DNA of 64,000 bases, taken from assembly GCF_022179065.1 (NCBI RefSeq), contig NZ_BPQD01000016.1, forward strand, positions 1 to 64,000, given 5' to 3'. Below are positions 37,565 through 46,401 of the stretch, piece by piece (positions within the stretch are counted from its first letter, which is position 1; every line of letters begins with the position of its first letter). This DNA is from Methylobacterium adhaesivum (GTDB lineage Bacteria > Pseudomonadota > Alphaproteobacteria > Rhizobiales > Beijerinckiaceae). A program made the translations under genes and the position numbers. Under the pieces are notes generated by a model that made no database searches, was not told the origin of the DNA, and saw only the letters and a list, made by a program, of their open reading frames with translations.

Positions 37565-37803
37565 TGTCGGTCCCGTTCCTCGACGCCCGCCTCGATCAAT
37601 GCCGCTTCCCGGTCGCCGGGGAGCGCCTGAGCCTGCTCGTGTGCGGCAACCCAGTCTCGGTCGCCGTGAAGCCCTACTGCGCCGCCTGCCACGCCCTGGC
37701 GTATCAGCCCGCCCGCGAGGCTCGCCCCGTCCGGTGCGAGTACGTGCGCGCCGTGAAGGTCGTCGAGGATCGCACGCCCGACGCCTTCGAGGCGATGTCG
37801 TGA
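37564..37803 (+). CDS. GcrA-like C-terminal-domain protein
   Basis: This 79-residue protein consists of the zinc-type motif QCRFPVAGE (Cys13), LLVCGNPV (Cys27) and PYCAACHALAYQP (Cys39, Cys42, His43). The same order of motifs is found in the C-terminal part of the cell-cycle regulator GcrA, the sigma70-interacting domain. The GcrA N-terminal DNA-binding half is absent. The start overlaps the upstream stop (TGATG) and the next gene is a DNA adenine methylase. Confidence 0.72.
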   Translation: MSVPFLDARLDQCRFPVAGERLSLLVCGNPVSVAVKPYCAACHALAYQPAREARPVRCEYVRAVKVVEDRTPDAFEAMS

Positions 37804-38414
37804 GCGCCGGCTTCCCCGTCATCATGGCCGACCCGGCTTGGCAGTTCGTCACGCGCTCGTCGAAGGGCAAAGGCCGTTCGCCCGAGCAGCATTACGATTG
37901 CATGACGCTCGACGAGATCAAGGCGCTCCCGGTCGCAAGCATCGCGGCCGACGATGCGGTTCTTCTACTTTGGGCGATCGACCCTCTTCTCGAAGAAGCT
38001 TTCAAGGTCGGGCGCGCGTGGGGGTTCACGCCGAAGACGGTCGGGTTCTATTGGACTAAGACCGGCCGCGGTCATCGTCAGCATGTCGGCATGGGTTATT
38101 GGACCCGCGCCAACCCCGAGCAATGCCTTCTCATGACCCGCGGGAAGCCGAAGCGCGTGAACGCCGACGTTCAGCGTTGGATTTCGGCGCCCCGCGGCAA
38201 GCATTCCGAGAAGCCGCACGGGATTTACAGCCGCGTCGAACGCCTCGTCGCCGGCCCCTACGTCGAGCTTTTCGCCCGCTACGCGCGCCCCGGCTGGAGT
38301 CAGTGGGGAAATCAGGTCGGCAAGCTCGGCGGGACCCCGAGCCTCGTCGATCTCCCCGGATACCCGGCGCGCGCCGCCGCCCCCGTCAACGCCCCCTTAT
38401 TCGAGGCCGCCTGA
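37800..38414 (+). CDS. MT-A70 family DNA adenine methyltransferase
   Basis: This 204-residue enzyme has the catalytic motif IMADPAWQF (DPPW variant), the helix DDAVLLLWAIDPLLEEAFK and the SAM-related NPEQCLLMTRG and HGIYSRVERL. It should methylate adenine in DNA (or RNA). The GTG start overlaps the preceding stop (GTGA), so it is coupled to the GcrA-like gene. It may protect phage DNA or mimic host GANTC methylation; the recognition sequence is unknown. Confidence 0.85.
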   Translation: MSAGFPVIMADPAWQFVTRSSKGKGRSPEQHYDCMTLDEIKALPVASIAADDAVLLLWAIDPLLEEAFKVGRAWGFTPKTVGFYWTKTGRGHRQHVGMGYWTRANPEQCLLMTRGKPKRVNADVQRWISAPRGKHSEKPHGIYSRVERLVAGPYVELFARYARPGWSQWGNQVGKLGGTPSLVDLPGYPARAAAPVNAPLFEAA

Positions 38415-38415
38415 C

Positions 38416-38739
38416 ATGCTGACGCTTTCCGAGAGCCCTCCCGGCGCCCTGGCGCCCCCGCCGCCGGCACTCGGCGCGACCGTGACGGTCGCCGCCGAGA
38501 TCGCCGCCCTGGCGACCTATGTCGTCTCGGTCGGTGAGATCGACGGCATGACGCTTCGGGCCTTGCTGCTCGATCTCGGTCTCGTCGCGAAGGTCCCCTT
38601 CGACCCCGAGGCTCACGGCCGCGGCGCCGACGAAGACCTGATCCCCGGCGACTCCTTCCTCGCCTACTCGACGGCGATGCGGGACGCGATCGACCTCGGC
38701 CGCCCGCATCTCCGCGGCTGGAACGGGAGGCTCAATTAA
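38416..38739 (+). CDS. Hypothetical prophage protein
   Basis: This 107-residue protein has a Pro-rich N-terminus (SPPGALAPPPPALG) and an alpha-helical region (VAAEIAALATYVVSVGEIDG). No family recognised. It overlaps the helicase start by one base. Confidence 0.6.
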   Translation: MLTLSESPPGALAPPPPALGATVTVAAEIAALATYVVSVGEIDGMTLRALLLDLGLVAKVPFDPEAHGRGADEDLIPGDSFLAYSTAMRDAIDLGRPHLRGWNGRLN

Positions 38740-40370
38740 TGGCCCTCACGCTTCGCCCCTATCAAGAAGCGGCTTGCACGTCCCTCTTCGCCTATTGGGC
38801 CGCGAACCCCGAGTCGAACCCGCTGCTCGTGATCCCAACCGGCGGCGGCAAGTCGCTGATCCTGGCGACGCTGATGCGCCAGTTCATCGACATCGAGCCG
38901 ACGACGCGCATCGTCCAGATCACGCACGTCAAGGAACTGATCGAGCAGAATTACAAGGAACTGATCGGCATGTGGCCCTGGGCGCCCGCCGGCATCTTCT
39001 CGGCCTCGCTACGCCGTCGCGAGGCGTCATCTCAGATCCTCTTCGCCGGTATTCAGACGGTCTATAATAAGACGGCGAAGATCGGTCACGTCGATTTGCT
39101 GATGGTCGATGAAGCTCACCTGATCCCGCCCGACGCGAAGACGATGTACGGCAAGTTCATCGCTGCCCTGAAGGCGATCAATCCGAACATGCTGATCCTC
39201 GGCCTGACGGCGACGCCGTATCGGCTCGACTCCGGCCGCCTCGACGAGGGCGACGACAAGCTCTTCGACTCGGTCGCCTATGAGATCACGATCCGCGACC
39301 TGATCGAGATGGGCTATCTCGTGCCTCTGATCTCGAAGGCGACCGCGAGCACGATCAGCGTCAAGGGCGTCTCGCGCTCAGGCGGCGAGTTCAACGCGAA
39401 GCAACTTCAGCTTGTCGTCGATGATCTTGAGAAGACGAAGGCGGCCGTCGATGAAATCGTGAGCTACGGCCACGACCGGCGCTCTTGGCTTTGCTTCTGC
39501 TCGGGCGTTCAGCACGCACACGACGTTGCGGCAGAGATCAGAAGCCGCGGCTTCACATGCGAGACGGTTCACGGCGATCTCACGTCGGGCGAGCGCGACC
39601 GGATCATCCGCGACTTCAAGGCCGGAAAGTTCAAAGCTCTGACGAACGCCAACGTTCTGACGACGGGCTTTAACGACCCGAGGATCGACCTTCTCGCGAT
39701 GCTACGGCCGACCCTTTCAACCTCGCTCTATGTCCAAATGGTCGGCCGCGGCACCCGTTGCATTGGCCCCGACATCGAGTCCTCGATCCGCAACGGGAAG
39801 GCCGATTGCCTCGTGCTCGACTTCGCCGGCAACGTGCGCCGTCACGGCCCGGTCGATGCCGTCGAGGTGAAGAAGCCCGGCAAGGGCGAGGGCGACGCGC
39901 CCGTGAAGGAATGCCCGTCGTGCCACTCGCTGATCTTGGCCGGTCTTCGCGAGTGCCCCGATTGCGGCCACGAGTTCGAACGGAACGTCGATGAAAAGCT
40001 AACCGCGACGGCCGCCGCGGTCCCGATCATCTCGAAGTCAACGGCGCAGTTCGTCGAGGTCACGGAACGCACGTTCTTCCGGCACGACAAGCCGGGTGGG
40101 AAGCCGAGCGTGCGCGTCGAGTACCTTTGCGGCCTCGTCGTTCACAAGGAATGGATTTGCCCCGAGCATGACGGGTTCGCCCGTGATCGGTTCGCGAAGT
40201 TCTGGCGCGATCACGGCGGCGCCGAGCCGACCCCGCCGACGATCGACGCGACCCTCGATCGGGTCGGCGAGCTTCGCGAGACGGCCGAGGTCCGAATCCG
40301 CGCCTCGGGCCGGTATTGGGAGGTCTGCGGTCGCAAGCTCGCCGCGCGCGAGATGGGGGTCGCGGCGTGA
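38739..40370 (+). CDS. SF2 DEAD/DEAH-box helicase
   Basis: The 543-residue helicase has Walker A (IPTGGGKS), DEAH box (MVDEAHLIPP), motif III GLTATPYRL and motifs IV-VI (TGFNDPRIDLL, VGRGTRCIGP). A C-terminal zinc ribbon (CPSCHSLILAGLRECPDCGHEF) may bind DNA. It belongs with phage replication/recombination and perhaps unwinds origins or D-loops. Confidence 0.88.
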   Translation: MALTLRPYQEAACTSLFAYWAANPESNPLLVIPTGGGKSLILATLMRQFIDIEPTTRIVQITHVKELIEQNYKELIGMWPWAPAGIFSASLRRREASSQILFAGIQTVYNKTAKIGHVDLLMVDEAHLIPPDAKTMYGKFIAALKAINPNMLILGLTATPYRLDSGRLDEGDDKLFDSVAYEITIRDLIEMGYLVPLISKATASTISVKGVSRSGGEFNAKQLQLVVDDLEKTKAAVDEIVSYGHDRRSWLCFCSGVQHAHDVAAEIRSRGFTCETVHGDLTSGERDRIIRDFKAGKFKALTNANVLTTGFNDPRIDLLAMLRPTLSTSLYVQMVGRGTRCIGPDIESSIRNGKADCLVLDFAGNVRRHGPVDAVEVKKPGKGEGDAPVKECPSCHSLILAGLRECPDCGHEFERNVDEKLTATAAAVPIISKSTAQFVEVTERTFFRHDKPGGKPSVRVEYLCGLVVHKEWICPEHDGFARDRFAKFWRDHGGAEPTPPTIDATLDRVGELRETAEVRIRASGRYWEVCGRKLAAREMGVAA

Positions 40371-40603
40371 GCAAGCCGACGTTCCTTTCCCGCCTGCGCC
40401 GAAACGATACCTTCATCGCCGTGAGCGCGTTCCTGACCGAACGCGGCCTCGACTTCGAGGTCGGCTTCGGCGGGAAGCACCCCTTCGTCTTCGTGAAGGC
40501 GCCCGAGCCCTTCCGGTTCGCCTTCGGCGGCACCCCCGGCGACTACCGCTCGGCCCTCAATACCGTGCGCGACCTGAAGCGCCGCCTCGATCGCGCGAAT
40601 TAA
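40367..40603 (+). CDS. Small basic protein, possible HicA-like fold
   Basis: This 78-residue protein has the stretch GGKHPFVFVKAPEPFRFAF and PGDYRSALNTVRDLKRR. The GKHP, 'TPGD.R' and terminal Arg-helix pattern resembles the HicA double-stranded-RNA-binding-like fold in phage proteins. The assignment is tentative. The GTG start overlaps the helicase stop. Confidence 0.5.
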   Translation: MSKPTFLSRLRRNDTFIAVSAFLTERGLDFEVGFGGKHPFVFVKAPEPFRFAFGGTPGDYRSALNTVRDLKRRLDRAN

Positions 40604-40610
40604 GGCCGCC

Positions 40611-40967
40611 ATGCTGATCCACAAGTTCGATGTCGAGCCCGTGTGCTGCGCCGTTTGCCGGCGCGCGGCGGTCGGCTTCGGTTACGCCCCAAGACAAGGC
40701 AAACCCGTTGCTTGGCTTTGCGACGAACCCGACTGCCTCACACTCGGAAAGACGGTCTTTCACATGCCGCGGAAGCACCTTTCACAGTATGAAGCCTTCT
40801 CGCTTCATGAGGCCGGTCAAGAGGCCGGCGCCTACTTGGAGTCGATCGACAAGTTCAACCTTGCCGACCTGACCGAGGAAGAGTGGATTCACTTCCTCAA
40901 GATCGTCCTGAACGCCTTCGGCGAAAACATGCGCTCCCGGTTGTTGTCACATGCCGCACCCTTCTGA
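40611..40967 (+). CDS. Zinc-binding protein, DUF6511-like
   Basis: This 118-residue protein has a small zinc cluster (CCAVCRRAAVGFGYAPRQGK, then WLCDEPDCL), followed by a helical C-terminus. The pattern resembles a family found in phage replication clusters that I recall as DUF6511. Its end overlaps the start of the primase gene by 17 bases. Confidence 0.6.
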   Translation: MLIHKFDVEPVCCAVCRRAAVGFGYAPRQGKPVAWLCDEPDCLTLGKTVFHMPRKHLSQYEAFSLHEAGQEAGAYLESIDKFNLADLTEEEWIHFLKIVLNAFGENMRSRLLSHAAPF

Positions 40968-43443
40968 TCTCTCCCCCTTCGCCGAAGCCGGCCCGGCGCT
41001 GATCGCACGCGGTTATTCCGCCCTGCCGATCGCGCCCGGCGACAAGGCCCCCGGCGCCTTCATCGGCGGCGAGTGGCGCATGATGCGTGGTTGGTCGAAG
41101 TTCTGCGGAGTCCTGCCTCCCGCATTCCAGGTTAAGACGTGGACAGCATGGCCGAACGCGGGCGTTGGCGTCGCGTGCGGCAACGGTCTCGTGCTCGTCG
41201 ATATCGACCTTGAAGAAGCTGTCGGCCACGTCATGGCCGCCCTTCCGCCGACCTTCGTCGCGAAGAAGGGCGCCAAGGGCCTGACCCTGGCGTTCCGCGG
41301 CAATACGGCGAAGATCAGGTCGCGCGCCTTCAAGATCGACAAGGTGGGCGCCGTCGATCTCCTATCGGACGGCAAGCAATCTGTGCTCCCGCCCTCGATC
41401 CATCCGCGGACGGGCCGCCCCTACGTGTGGATGACCGAGCGCACCTTGCTCGACACGCCGCTCGCCGAGCTTCCCGAGGTCCCCGACAACGTGGCCGACC
41501 TGATCGCCGAGGCCCTGAAGCCGCTCGGGTACGCCCCCGAGGCAACCTTCGAGTTCGGCGGCGAGATCAAGGAATCCGTCTCGCAATCGACCGACTTCTT
41601 CCGCCGCCTGAACGAAGACGCCCTGGCGAACCTCGACGCATGGGTTCCGAAGCTTAACCTCTATCGCTCGATCCGTCAGTCGGGCGGCGGCTGGCGCGCG
41701 GTCCCGCACTGGCGCCCGTCCAGCAAGGGCAACTCGCCTCAGAAGCGGGCGCTTAACCTGAGCTTCGACCCGCGGGGGATCAAAGACTTCGGCGACGGGG
41801 ATAAGACCTACACACCCCTCAACGTCGTGATGGCGGCGTGCGACCTCGGCGACGACCTCGACACGGCCGCGAAGTGGCTCGGCGAGTGGATCGGCTATGA
41901 CTTCGGCGGGATCATCGACATCGTTGCCGGCCCCTCGTCGCCTAGCGAGCGCGCCAAGGCAGCCCGAGCCGCCGCCGCGGCACTTCCCGCGCCCGTCGTG
42001 CCCGCGGCCGTTCTGGCGGCTTCTGAGCCCGCGCCCGAGGCCGTCTCGCCCCCACGTCCGACCCCGGCCGTCCCGCTCGGCAACATCGCCGCGGCACTGG
42101 CGGGCCTTCCCTATGAGCCCGAGGCCGCGATCCCGAGCGCGACGGTCGATCGGAAGCTCGAACGCTACCGTCGGCTCGAAGAGCTTTCGCACGCGCCCGG
42201 CCTCGTCGGTCAAATGGTCGATTGGATCACGGAAAGCGCGCCGAAGCCCTCGCGCGTCCTGGCGCTCGGCGCCGCCCTCGCGGCGATCGGCACGATGTCG
42301 GGCCGGCACTACAAGACGCCGACGAACCTTCGCACGAACGTTTATATCATCAATCTCGCGGGCTCGACCTACGGCAAGGATCACGCCCGCAAGTGCCTGA
42401 ACTACCTCTTCGAGCGCCACGGTATGGGGAAACACGTCGGCGGCTCGAAGATCATGTCGGGCTCGGCGCTCCGCAAGCAAATGGAGCAACAGCCCGCGAC
42501 CCTCTACATGCTCGACGAATATGCGGGAATGATGCGCGACATCTCTGACCGTCGGTCAGGGCCTCACGTCATGATGATCCGCGACTTCATGCTCGAATAC
42601 TACGGGTCTTCGGCGGGCGTGTTCCGTGGCGCCGATTATGCCGGCGAGAAGGGTCAGGTTCAGTACGCGCCGAACCTTTGCATCTATGCGACCTCGACGC
42701 CGGAAGACTTTTGGGCGAGCGTCGGATCGAAGCTCGTGACCGACGGCTTCCTCGGCCGCAATATCATCATGACCGTTGACGGCCCGCGCCCGCGGACTTC
42801 TGAGCCGAAGCGCGAGATCGAGGACATTCCGCGCTCGATCATCGACACGTTTCACAAGATCATGGAGCAGCGCGGCGGCAACCTGTCGGGCATGACGAAC
42901 GACGGCTCGACGGAAGTCGCCACCCTGGCGATCGGCTTCGCCCCAGCGACGAAGAAGATGATCTTCACCCGCATCGCCGAGATCGAGGACGAAAGCGACC
43001 TCGGCCCGCCCGAGTTCTCGTCGATCTATGGCCGTATCGCCGAGAACGCTCAGAAGCTCGCCTGTATCCTCGCCGTCGGCGTTGACCCCGATGCCCCGTT
43101 CCTGACCCCCGAAATGCTCGATTGGGGCTTCGAGGTCGCGCGCATCTCGGCCGAGTCCGCGATGGACGAGATGCGGACCCGCCTCGCGGACTCCGACTTC
43201 CAGCGGCAATATCAGGAAGTGAAGCGTTTCGTCGCCGACGCCGGCTCGGTCGGCCTGAGCCGCACGGCCCTGACGAAGCGGATCAATGGGAAGTTCGCGC
43301 CCCGCGTCTTCGAAGACATTATGAAGATGCTCGACGAGTCGGGGGACGTGAAGATTCAGATGACGCAAAACCCGAGGGGCGGCCCGCTCGCTGCTCGGTA
43401 CGTCTATCTCGGTCAGGAACAGGCGATGCTCCGTCTCGGCTGA
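40951..43443 (+). CDS. PrimPol-DUF3987 replication protein
   Basis: The 830-residue protein has an N-terminal primase-polymerase (AEP) domain: ALIARGYSALPIAPGDKAP, the metal-binding VLVDIDL, and SVLPPSIHPRTGRPY. A Pro/Ala linker and a DUF3987-type helicase-like region follow (NVYIINLAGSTYGKDHARK, then YMLDEYAGMM). It may prime replication and load on DNA. Together with the SF2 helicase and clamp it forms a phage replisome core. No separate DNA polymerase is visible. Confidence 0.83.
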   Translation: MPHPSDLSPFAEAGPALIARGYSALPIAPGDKAPGAFIGGEWRMMRGWSKFCGVLPPAFQVKTWTAWPNAGVGVACGNGLVLVDIDLEEAVGHVMAALPPTFVAKKGAKGLTLAFRGNTAKIRSRAFKIDKVGAVDLLSDGKQSVLPPSIHPRTGRPYVWMTERTLLDTPLAELPEVPDNVADLIAEALKPLGYAPEATFEFGGEIKESVSQSTDFFRRLNEDALANLDAWVPKLNLYRSIRQSGGGWRAVPHWRPSSKGNSPQKRALNLSFDPRGIKDFGDGDKTYTPLNVVMAACDLGDDLDTAAKWLGEWIGYDFGGIIDIVAGPSSPSERAKAARAAAAALPAPVVPAAVLAASEPAPEAVSPPRPTPAVPLGNIAAALAGLPYEPEAAIPSATVDRKLERYRRLEELSHAPGLVGQMVDWITESAPKPSRVLALGAALAAIGTMSGRHYKTPTNLRTNVYIINLAGSTYGKDHARKCLNYLFERHGMGKHVGGSKIMSGSALRKQMEQQPATLYMLDEYAGMMRDISDRRSGPHVMMIRDFMLEYYGSSAGVFRGADYAGEKGQVQYAPNLCIYATSTPEDFWASVGSKLVTDGFLGRNIIMTVDGPRPRTSEPKREIEDIPRSIIDTFHKIMEQRGGNLSGMTNDGSTEVATLAIGFAPATKKMIFTRIAEIEDESDLGPPEFSSIYGRIAENAQKLACILAVGVDPDAPFLTPEMLDWGFEVARISAESAMDEMRTRLADSDFQRQYQEVKRFVADAGSVGLSRTALTKRINGKFAPRVFEDIMKMLDESGDVKIQMTQNPRGGPLAARYVYLGQEQAMLRLG

Positions 43444-43494
43444 AGCGACCCAATCGAGCCGGCACCCGATCGAGGGTGCCGGTATGCCGGATGC

Positions 43495-43881
43495 ATGAAA
43501 ACCCGTGTCGTCAATCGCGTGCCCGAGTGGCGCTTTCAGGCCGAGGTTGTGGCCCGGCTTCACAAGATGGAAGCCGAAGGGTGCCCTCTTACTTGTGCCG
43601 GTGACATGGCCGCCGCGAAGAGATCGCAGGCCGAGCGCCAGACGGCGAAGGCGACCGGCCTGATGGCGGGAGAAACTGACGTTCGGGTATACATCGTCGG
43701 CGGTCGCCTGCTCTCGATCGAGTTGAAGGCGAAGAAGGGCTCGCGCTCGAAGGAACAGAAGGATCGGCACGCCCGGCTTGAAGCCCTCGGCTTCGAGGTC
43801 ATGAACCCGCGGGCTGATACGCCCGAAGCTCTCGCCGATCTCGTCGAGGCCGAGGTTCGCGCCCGACTCCCGGCCGCCTGA
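43495..43881 (+). CDS. VRR-NUC nuclease
   Basis: This 128-residue enzyme has the VRR-NUC core: GETDVRVYIVGGRLLSIELKAKKG, SKEQKDRHARLEALGFEVM and a terminal helix. It likely cuts branched DNA during replication or packaging. The start overlaps no gene but the stop overlaps the next start. Confidence 0.83.
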   Translation: MKTRVVNRVPEWRFQAEVVARLHKMEAEGCPLTCAGDMAAAKRSQAERQTAKATGLMAGETDVRVYIVGGRLLSIELKAKKGSRSKEQKDRHARLEALGFEVMNPRADTPEALADLVEAEVRARLPAA

Positions 43882-44525
43882 TGAGCGTTCAGCTTCAAGT
43901 CCGCCTCGACGCGAAAGACCTCGCCCGGCTCGCTGTGGTCAAGGGCAAGGCGAAGACGGCCGCCGCGAAGGCCCTGACCTTCACGGCGCAGGACTCGCAA
44001 CTGGCGCTGAAGGGTCAGGTCCCTGGCGTCTTCCACCTTCGCAACGGGTGGGTGCCGAAGGGCGTCAGGCTCAAGTCGGCGTCAGCCGGGTCGATGTCCG
44101 CGCGCGTCGGGTCGGTCGATAAATACATGGAGCGCCACGTTATCGGCGCCGGGAAGCCGAAGCCCCCCGAGCGGGCGTTGACGATCAGCAAGAGCCGGGA
44201 CTCCCGCGGTCGGCTGTCGTCGGGCGGCCTGATGATTATGCCTTACGGCGGGATCGGCGAGTACCCGACGCACACGGCCGTCAGCCGGAAGTTGAAGCGC
44301 GTCGGCGGTCAGAAGCGGAAGACGTTCAACATTCTCTCGAAGAGCGGCAATCAAGTCCTGATCGTGCGCCGCAAGTCGAAGAAGCGGACTCCCCTCCAGG
44401 TTCTCGGAATCCTTCGCGGCGAGGCGGTCGATATCAAACAAGAGTGGGATATGTTCGGGGCGGTCAAGGGCGTCGTCTCGGCCCGGTTCAGCGGTCACTT
44501 CGAGCGGGCGCTAGGGAAGCTCTAG
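43881..44525 (+). CDS. Hypothetical prophage protein, structural-like
   Basis: This 214-residue basic protein (SVQLQVRLDAKDLARLAVVKGKAK) has segments like KGQVPGVFHLRNGWVPKGVRL, and Gly/Arg-rich parts. It could be a virion morphogenesis (tail-component-like) protein, but it sits in the replication cluster and I cannot assign a family with confidence. Confidence 0.55.
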   Translation: MSVQLQVRLDAKDLARLAVVKGKAKTAAAKALTFTAQDSQLALKGQVPGVFHLRNGWVPKGVRLKSASAGSMSARVGSVDKYMERHVIGAGKPKPPERALTISKSRDSRGRLSSGGLMIMPYGGIGEYPTHTAVSRKLKRVGGQKRKTFNILSKSGNQVLIVRRKSKKRTPLQVLGILRGEAVDIKQEWDMFGAVKGVVSARFSGHFERALGKL

Positions 44526-44629
44526 GATCGCATCCGTCGTCAAAGCGACGGACCTCCGTCGGCGGGGGGCTTGACGTTTCATTCGCCCGGTTCCATGTGT
44601 CGATCCGAACCGGGGGCCGAGACGTTGTG

Positions 44630-45106
44630 ATGACGGTCAGCTTTGCAGAATACGAGCGAGGGCCGTTCGCGACCATTTGGCATTCGCTTACCTATGGTTC
44701 GTGGGAATATTTCGTCAACAATTATCAATGCGACTTCTTCGGCTGGAAGGCTTGGATTCAGCGCGGAGAAATTTTGCGTGAGCGTGCTATTCAGCGCGTC
44801 AAGCAAATTCGAGATTCCTCACTCAATGAGCAGCGTTTGCACGAGTCTCGACGTGATGCGATGGAAGTTCGCTACGCGGGCCGGCTCTTGAATCGTCGCG
44901 GCTCCACTGAAGACCGCATGTCTTCATGGAAGACGACGATCGACCGTTTCCTGAAGTTGTTCTGCGGAAACCTTGTGATTGCGACGATTTCGGCGGGTCG
45001 AATACCTGTCGTCAATCTGTCTCATCATGTAGGCTTCAAATGCAGAACCAAGACTTCGAAGACATTCACGGTTTCGAACACGCCCTTGCTCTGGCCGAGC
45101 AACTAG
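44630..45106 (+). CDS. Hypothetical protein, lower GC
   Basis: This 158-residue reading frame (TVSFAEYERGPFATIWHSL...) has many aromatic residues and lower GC than its neighbours. It overlaps the next gene by 67 bases. Its reality is uncertain; possible recent insertion at the end of the early operon. Confidence 0.4.
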   Translation: MTVSFAEYERGPFATIWHSLTYGSWEYFVNNYQCDFFGWKAWIQRGEILRERAIQRVKQIRDSSLNEQRLHESRRDAMEVRYAGRLLNRRGSTEDRMSSWKTTIDRFLKLFCGNLVIATISAGRIPVVNLSHHVGFKCRTKTSKTFTVSNTPLLWPSN

Positions 45107-45249
45107 CGGGCGCGGCACTGGAAGGCGAGTGCCTTATGCTCTCGCCTTCCGACCTTGGCTTGTGCGCCATGGTTCTTTTTCAGACCGTTAAACAGTTTGA
45201 AAATTGGAACGCGATCCACCTTAATCGCAACAAACTGAACGTGAACTGA
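45040..45249 (+). CDS. Small acidic protein at end of early operon
   Basis: This 69-residue protein (QNQDFEDIHGFEHALALAEQL) has a two-helix character and no known motif. It is followed by a terminator hairpin. Supported by position and composition. Confidence 0.5.
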   Translation: MQNQDFEDIHGFEHALALAEQLAGAALEGECLMLSPSDLGLCAMVLFQTVKQFENWNAIHLNRNKLNVN

Positions 45250-45256
45250 TTTGAAT

Positions 45257-45284
45257 GCGTCGGCCGGGGGAACTCGGCCGACGC
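45257..45284 (+). terminator. Early rightward operon terminator
   Basis: A perfect 10-base stem (GCGTCGGCCG and CGGCCGACGC) with an 8-base loop lies just after the last early gene. It is followed by a T-rich stretch (TTCTCATT). Strong terminator candidate. Confidence 0.7.
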
Positions 45285-45310
45285 TTCTCATTGGGCCTTC
45301 AGAAACGTTC

Positions 45311-45330
45311 AGGGCGCCCGTGAGCGCCCT
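45311..45330 (-). terminator. Second hairpin between convergent operons
   Basis: AGGGCGC pairs with GCGCCCT around a 6-base loop, downstream of the small gene ending at 45378 on the leftward strand. The two hairpins insulate the convergent operons. Confidence 0.6.
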
Positions 45331-45377
45331 TTGCGTGTGATCGTGGGGGTTAGGCGCTCGTCGGCCCTGGCGCCTCT

Positions 45378-45539
45378 CTAATTGGCGCGGACGCACCGAT
45401 GATGGACCCGGTTCGTATAGCGAGTCGGAAACCCGGCCGCCTCGCGCGCCGCCGCCTCGCATAGATCGAGGGTCGCGAACTGCGCCGTCGCGAGGGCGTT
45501 GCCGCCGTCGCTGCCATACGCCGAGATATAGAGGATCAA
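45378..45539 (-). CDS. Tiny prophage protein
   Basis: From a TTG at 45539 this frame gives 53 residues (ILYISAYGSDGGNALATAQF, then TLDLCEAAAREA and a final VHHRCVRAN). It has the two-cysteine pattern common to short phage proteins. It follows ParB by 14 bases. Modest support. Confidence 0.5.
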   Translation of the reverse strand: MILYISAYGSDGGNALATAQFATLDLCEAAAREAAGFPTRYTNRVHHRCVRAN

Positions 45540-45553
45540 GACCCAAGCCGCGG

Positions 45554-46372
45554 TTAGAGCCCCGCCGCTTCGCGAAGGCGGTCATAGTAGGCCCGCGGGA
45601 TGCTGATCGTCACCGACTCCTCGTCGCGCTCGCTCACGTCGGCGACGCCGAAAGCTTCTTTCACGGCCTTCTTCAGCGTCATCTTCGAGGGGCCGCCGTC
45701 GAGATGCTTCGCGGTCGCCTTCGTCTTGCCGGCCGCCTTCGCCGTCTCGACGGCCTCGGTCAGGTTTGCGACCGCGGCCTCGCCGTTGCCGTCCGCGGCC
45801 CTGACCGCCTTCAGCGCGAGGTCGGTCGAAACCGAGCCGTCACGCACGAGAGCCTTCACGCCCTCGGGCGCCGCCTGAACCGTGAGAAGCTGAACGACCC
45901 GGTTCTTCGTCATGCCGGTCTTCGTCCCGATCTCGTCCTCGCTCCACCCGAGGTCGATCAGGCGCTTGAAGACCTTCCCCTTCTCGAAGGGCGAGAGCGG
46001 CTTGCCCGCGTTCCTGACGATTTGGCTCAGGACGTGATCGGCCTCGCTCGAATAGCGGGCCTCGGTCTGAACCGGGACGCTCTTGATCTCGGCACCGAGC
46101 ACGTCGCGGGCGTATAGCGCGGCCCCGCGGCGGCGGTGCCCGTTCGTGACGTAGACCTTCCCGTCCTCGAAGATGGCCGTCATCGTCTCGCGCACGCCGT
46201 TCTCGGCGATTGAGCGCGCGAGGGCGAGGTCGTCTTCGTCGGCCGGGTCGAAGTCATACTCGCGGGCGTTCCATCCCGCTCTGACGTGGAGGTCGTCAAG
46301 CGAGAGTCGGAAGGTGTCGGAACGACCGACGGCGAGTTCTTTGATCCCGTGAAGCTTCTTCGTCTCGGTCAT
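45554..46372 (-). CDS. ParB/KorB-like partition protein
   Basis: The 272-residue protein has a ParB N-domain (ALARSIAENGVRETMTAIFEDG, then YVTNGHRRRGAALYA) and a helix-turn-helix (LGWSEDEIGTKTGMTKNRVVQLL), followed by a C-terminal region rich in Ala/Lys. Such phage proteins may act in DNA segregation, transcription or loading. No ParA was seen in the window. It is preceded by operator 3, suggesting its own repressor-controlled promoter. Confidence 0.83.
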   Translation of the reverse strand: MTETKKLHGIKELAVGRSDTFRLSLDDLHVRAGWNAREYDFDPADEDDLALARSIAENGVRETMTAIFEDGKVYVTNGHRRRGAALYARDVLGAEIKSVPVQTEARYSSEADHVLSQIVRNAGKPLSPFEKGKVFKRLIDLGWSEDEIGTKTGMTKNRVVQLLTVQAAPEGVKALVRDGSVSTDLALKAVRAADGNGEAAVANLTEAVETAKAAGKTKATAKHLDGGPSKMTLKKAVKEAFGVADVSERDEESVTISIPRAYYDRLREAAGL

Positions 46373-46401
46373 GGCTCTGTCCCTCGGCGTCCGTTCGCTC
46401 T

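Noticed and set aside
43881-44525. Firm assignment as a tail or virion-morphogenesis protein
   Set aside because: The resemblance is vague and the position in the replication cluster argues against it; left as hypothetical.
45103-45585. 160-codon minus-strand frame covering the ParB end
   Set aside because: It overlaps ParB and the small gene at 45378, and its translation is Arg/Gly-rich and not protein-like.
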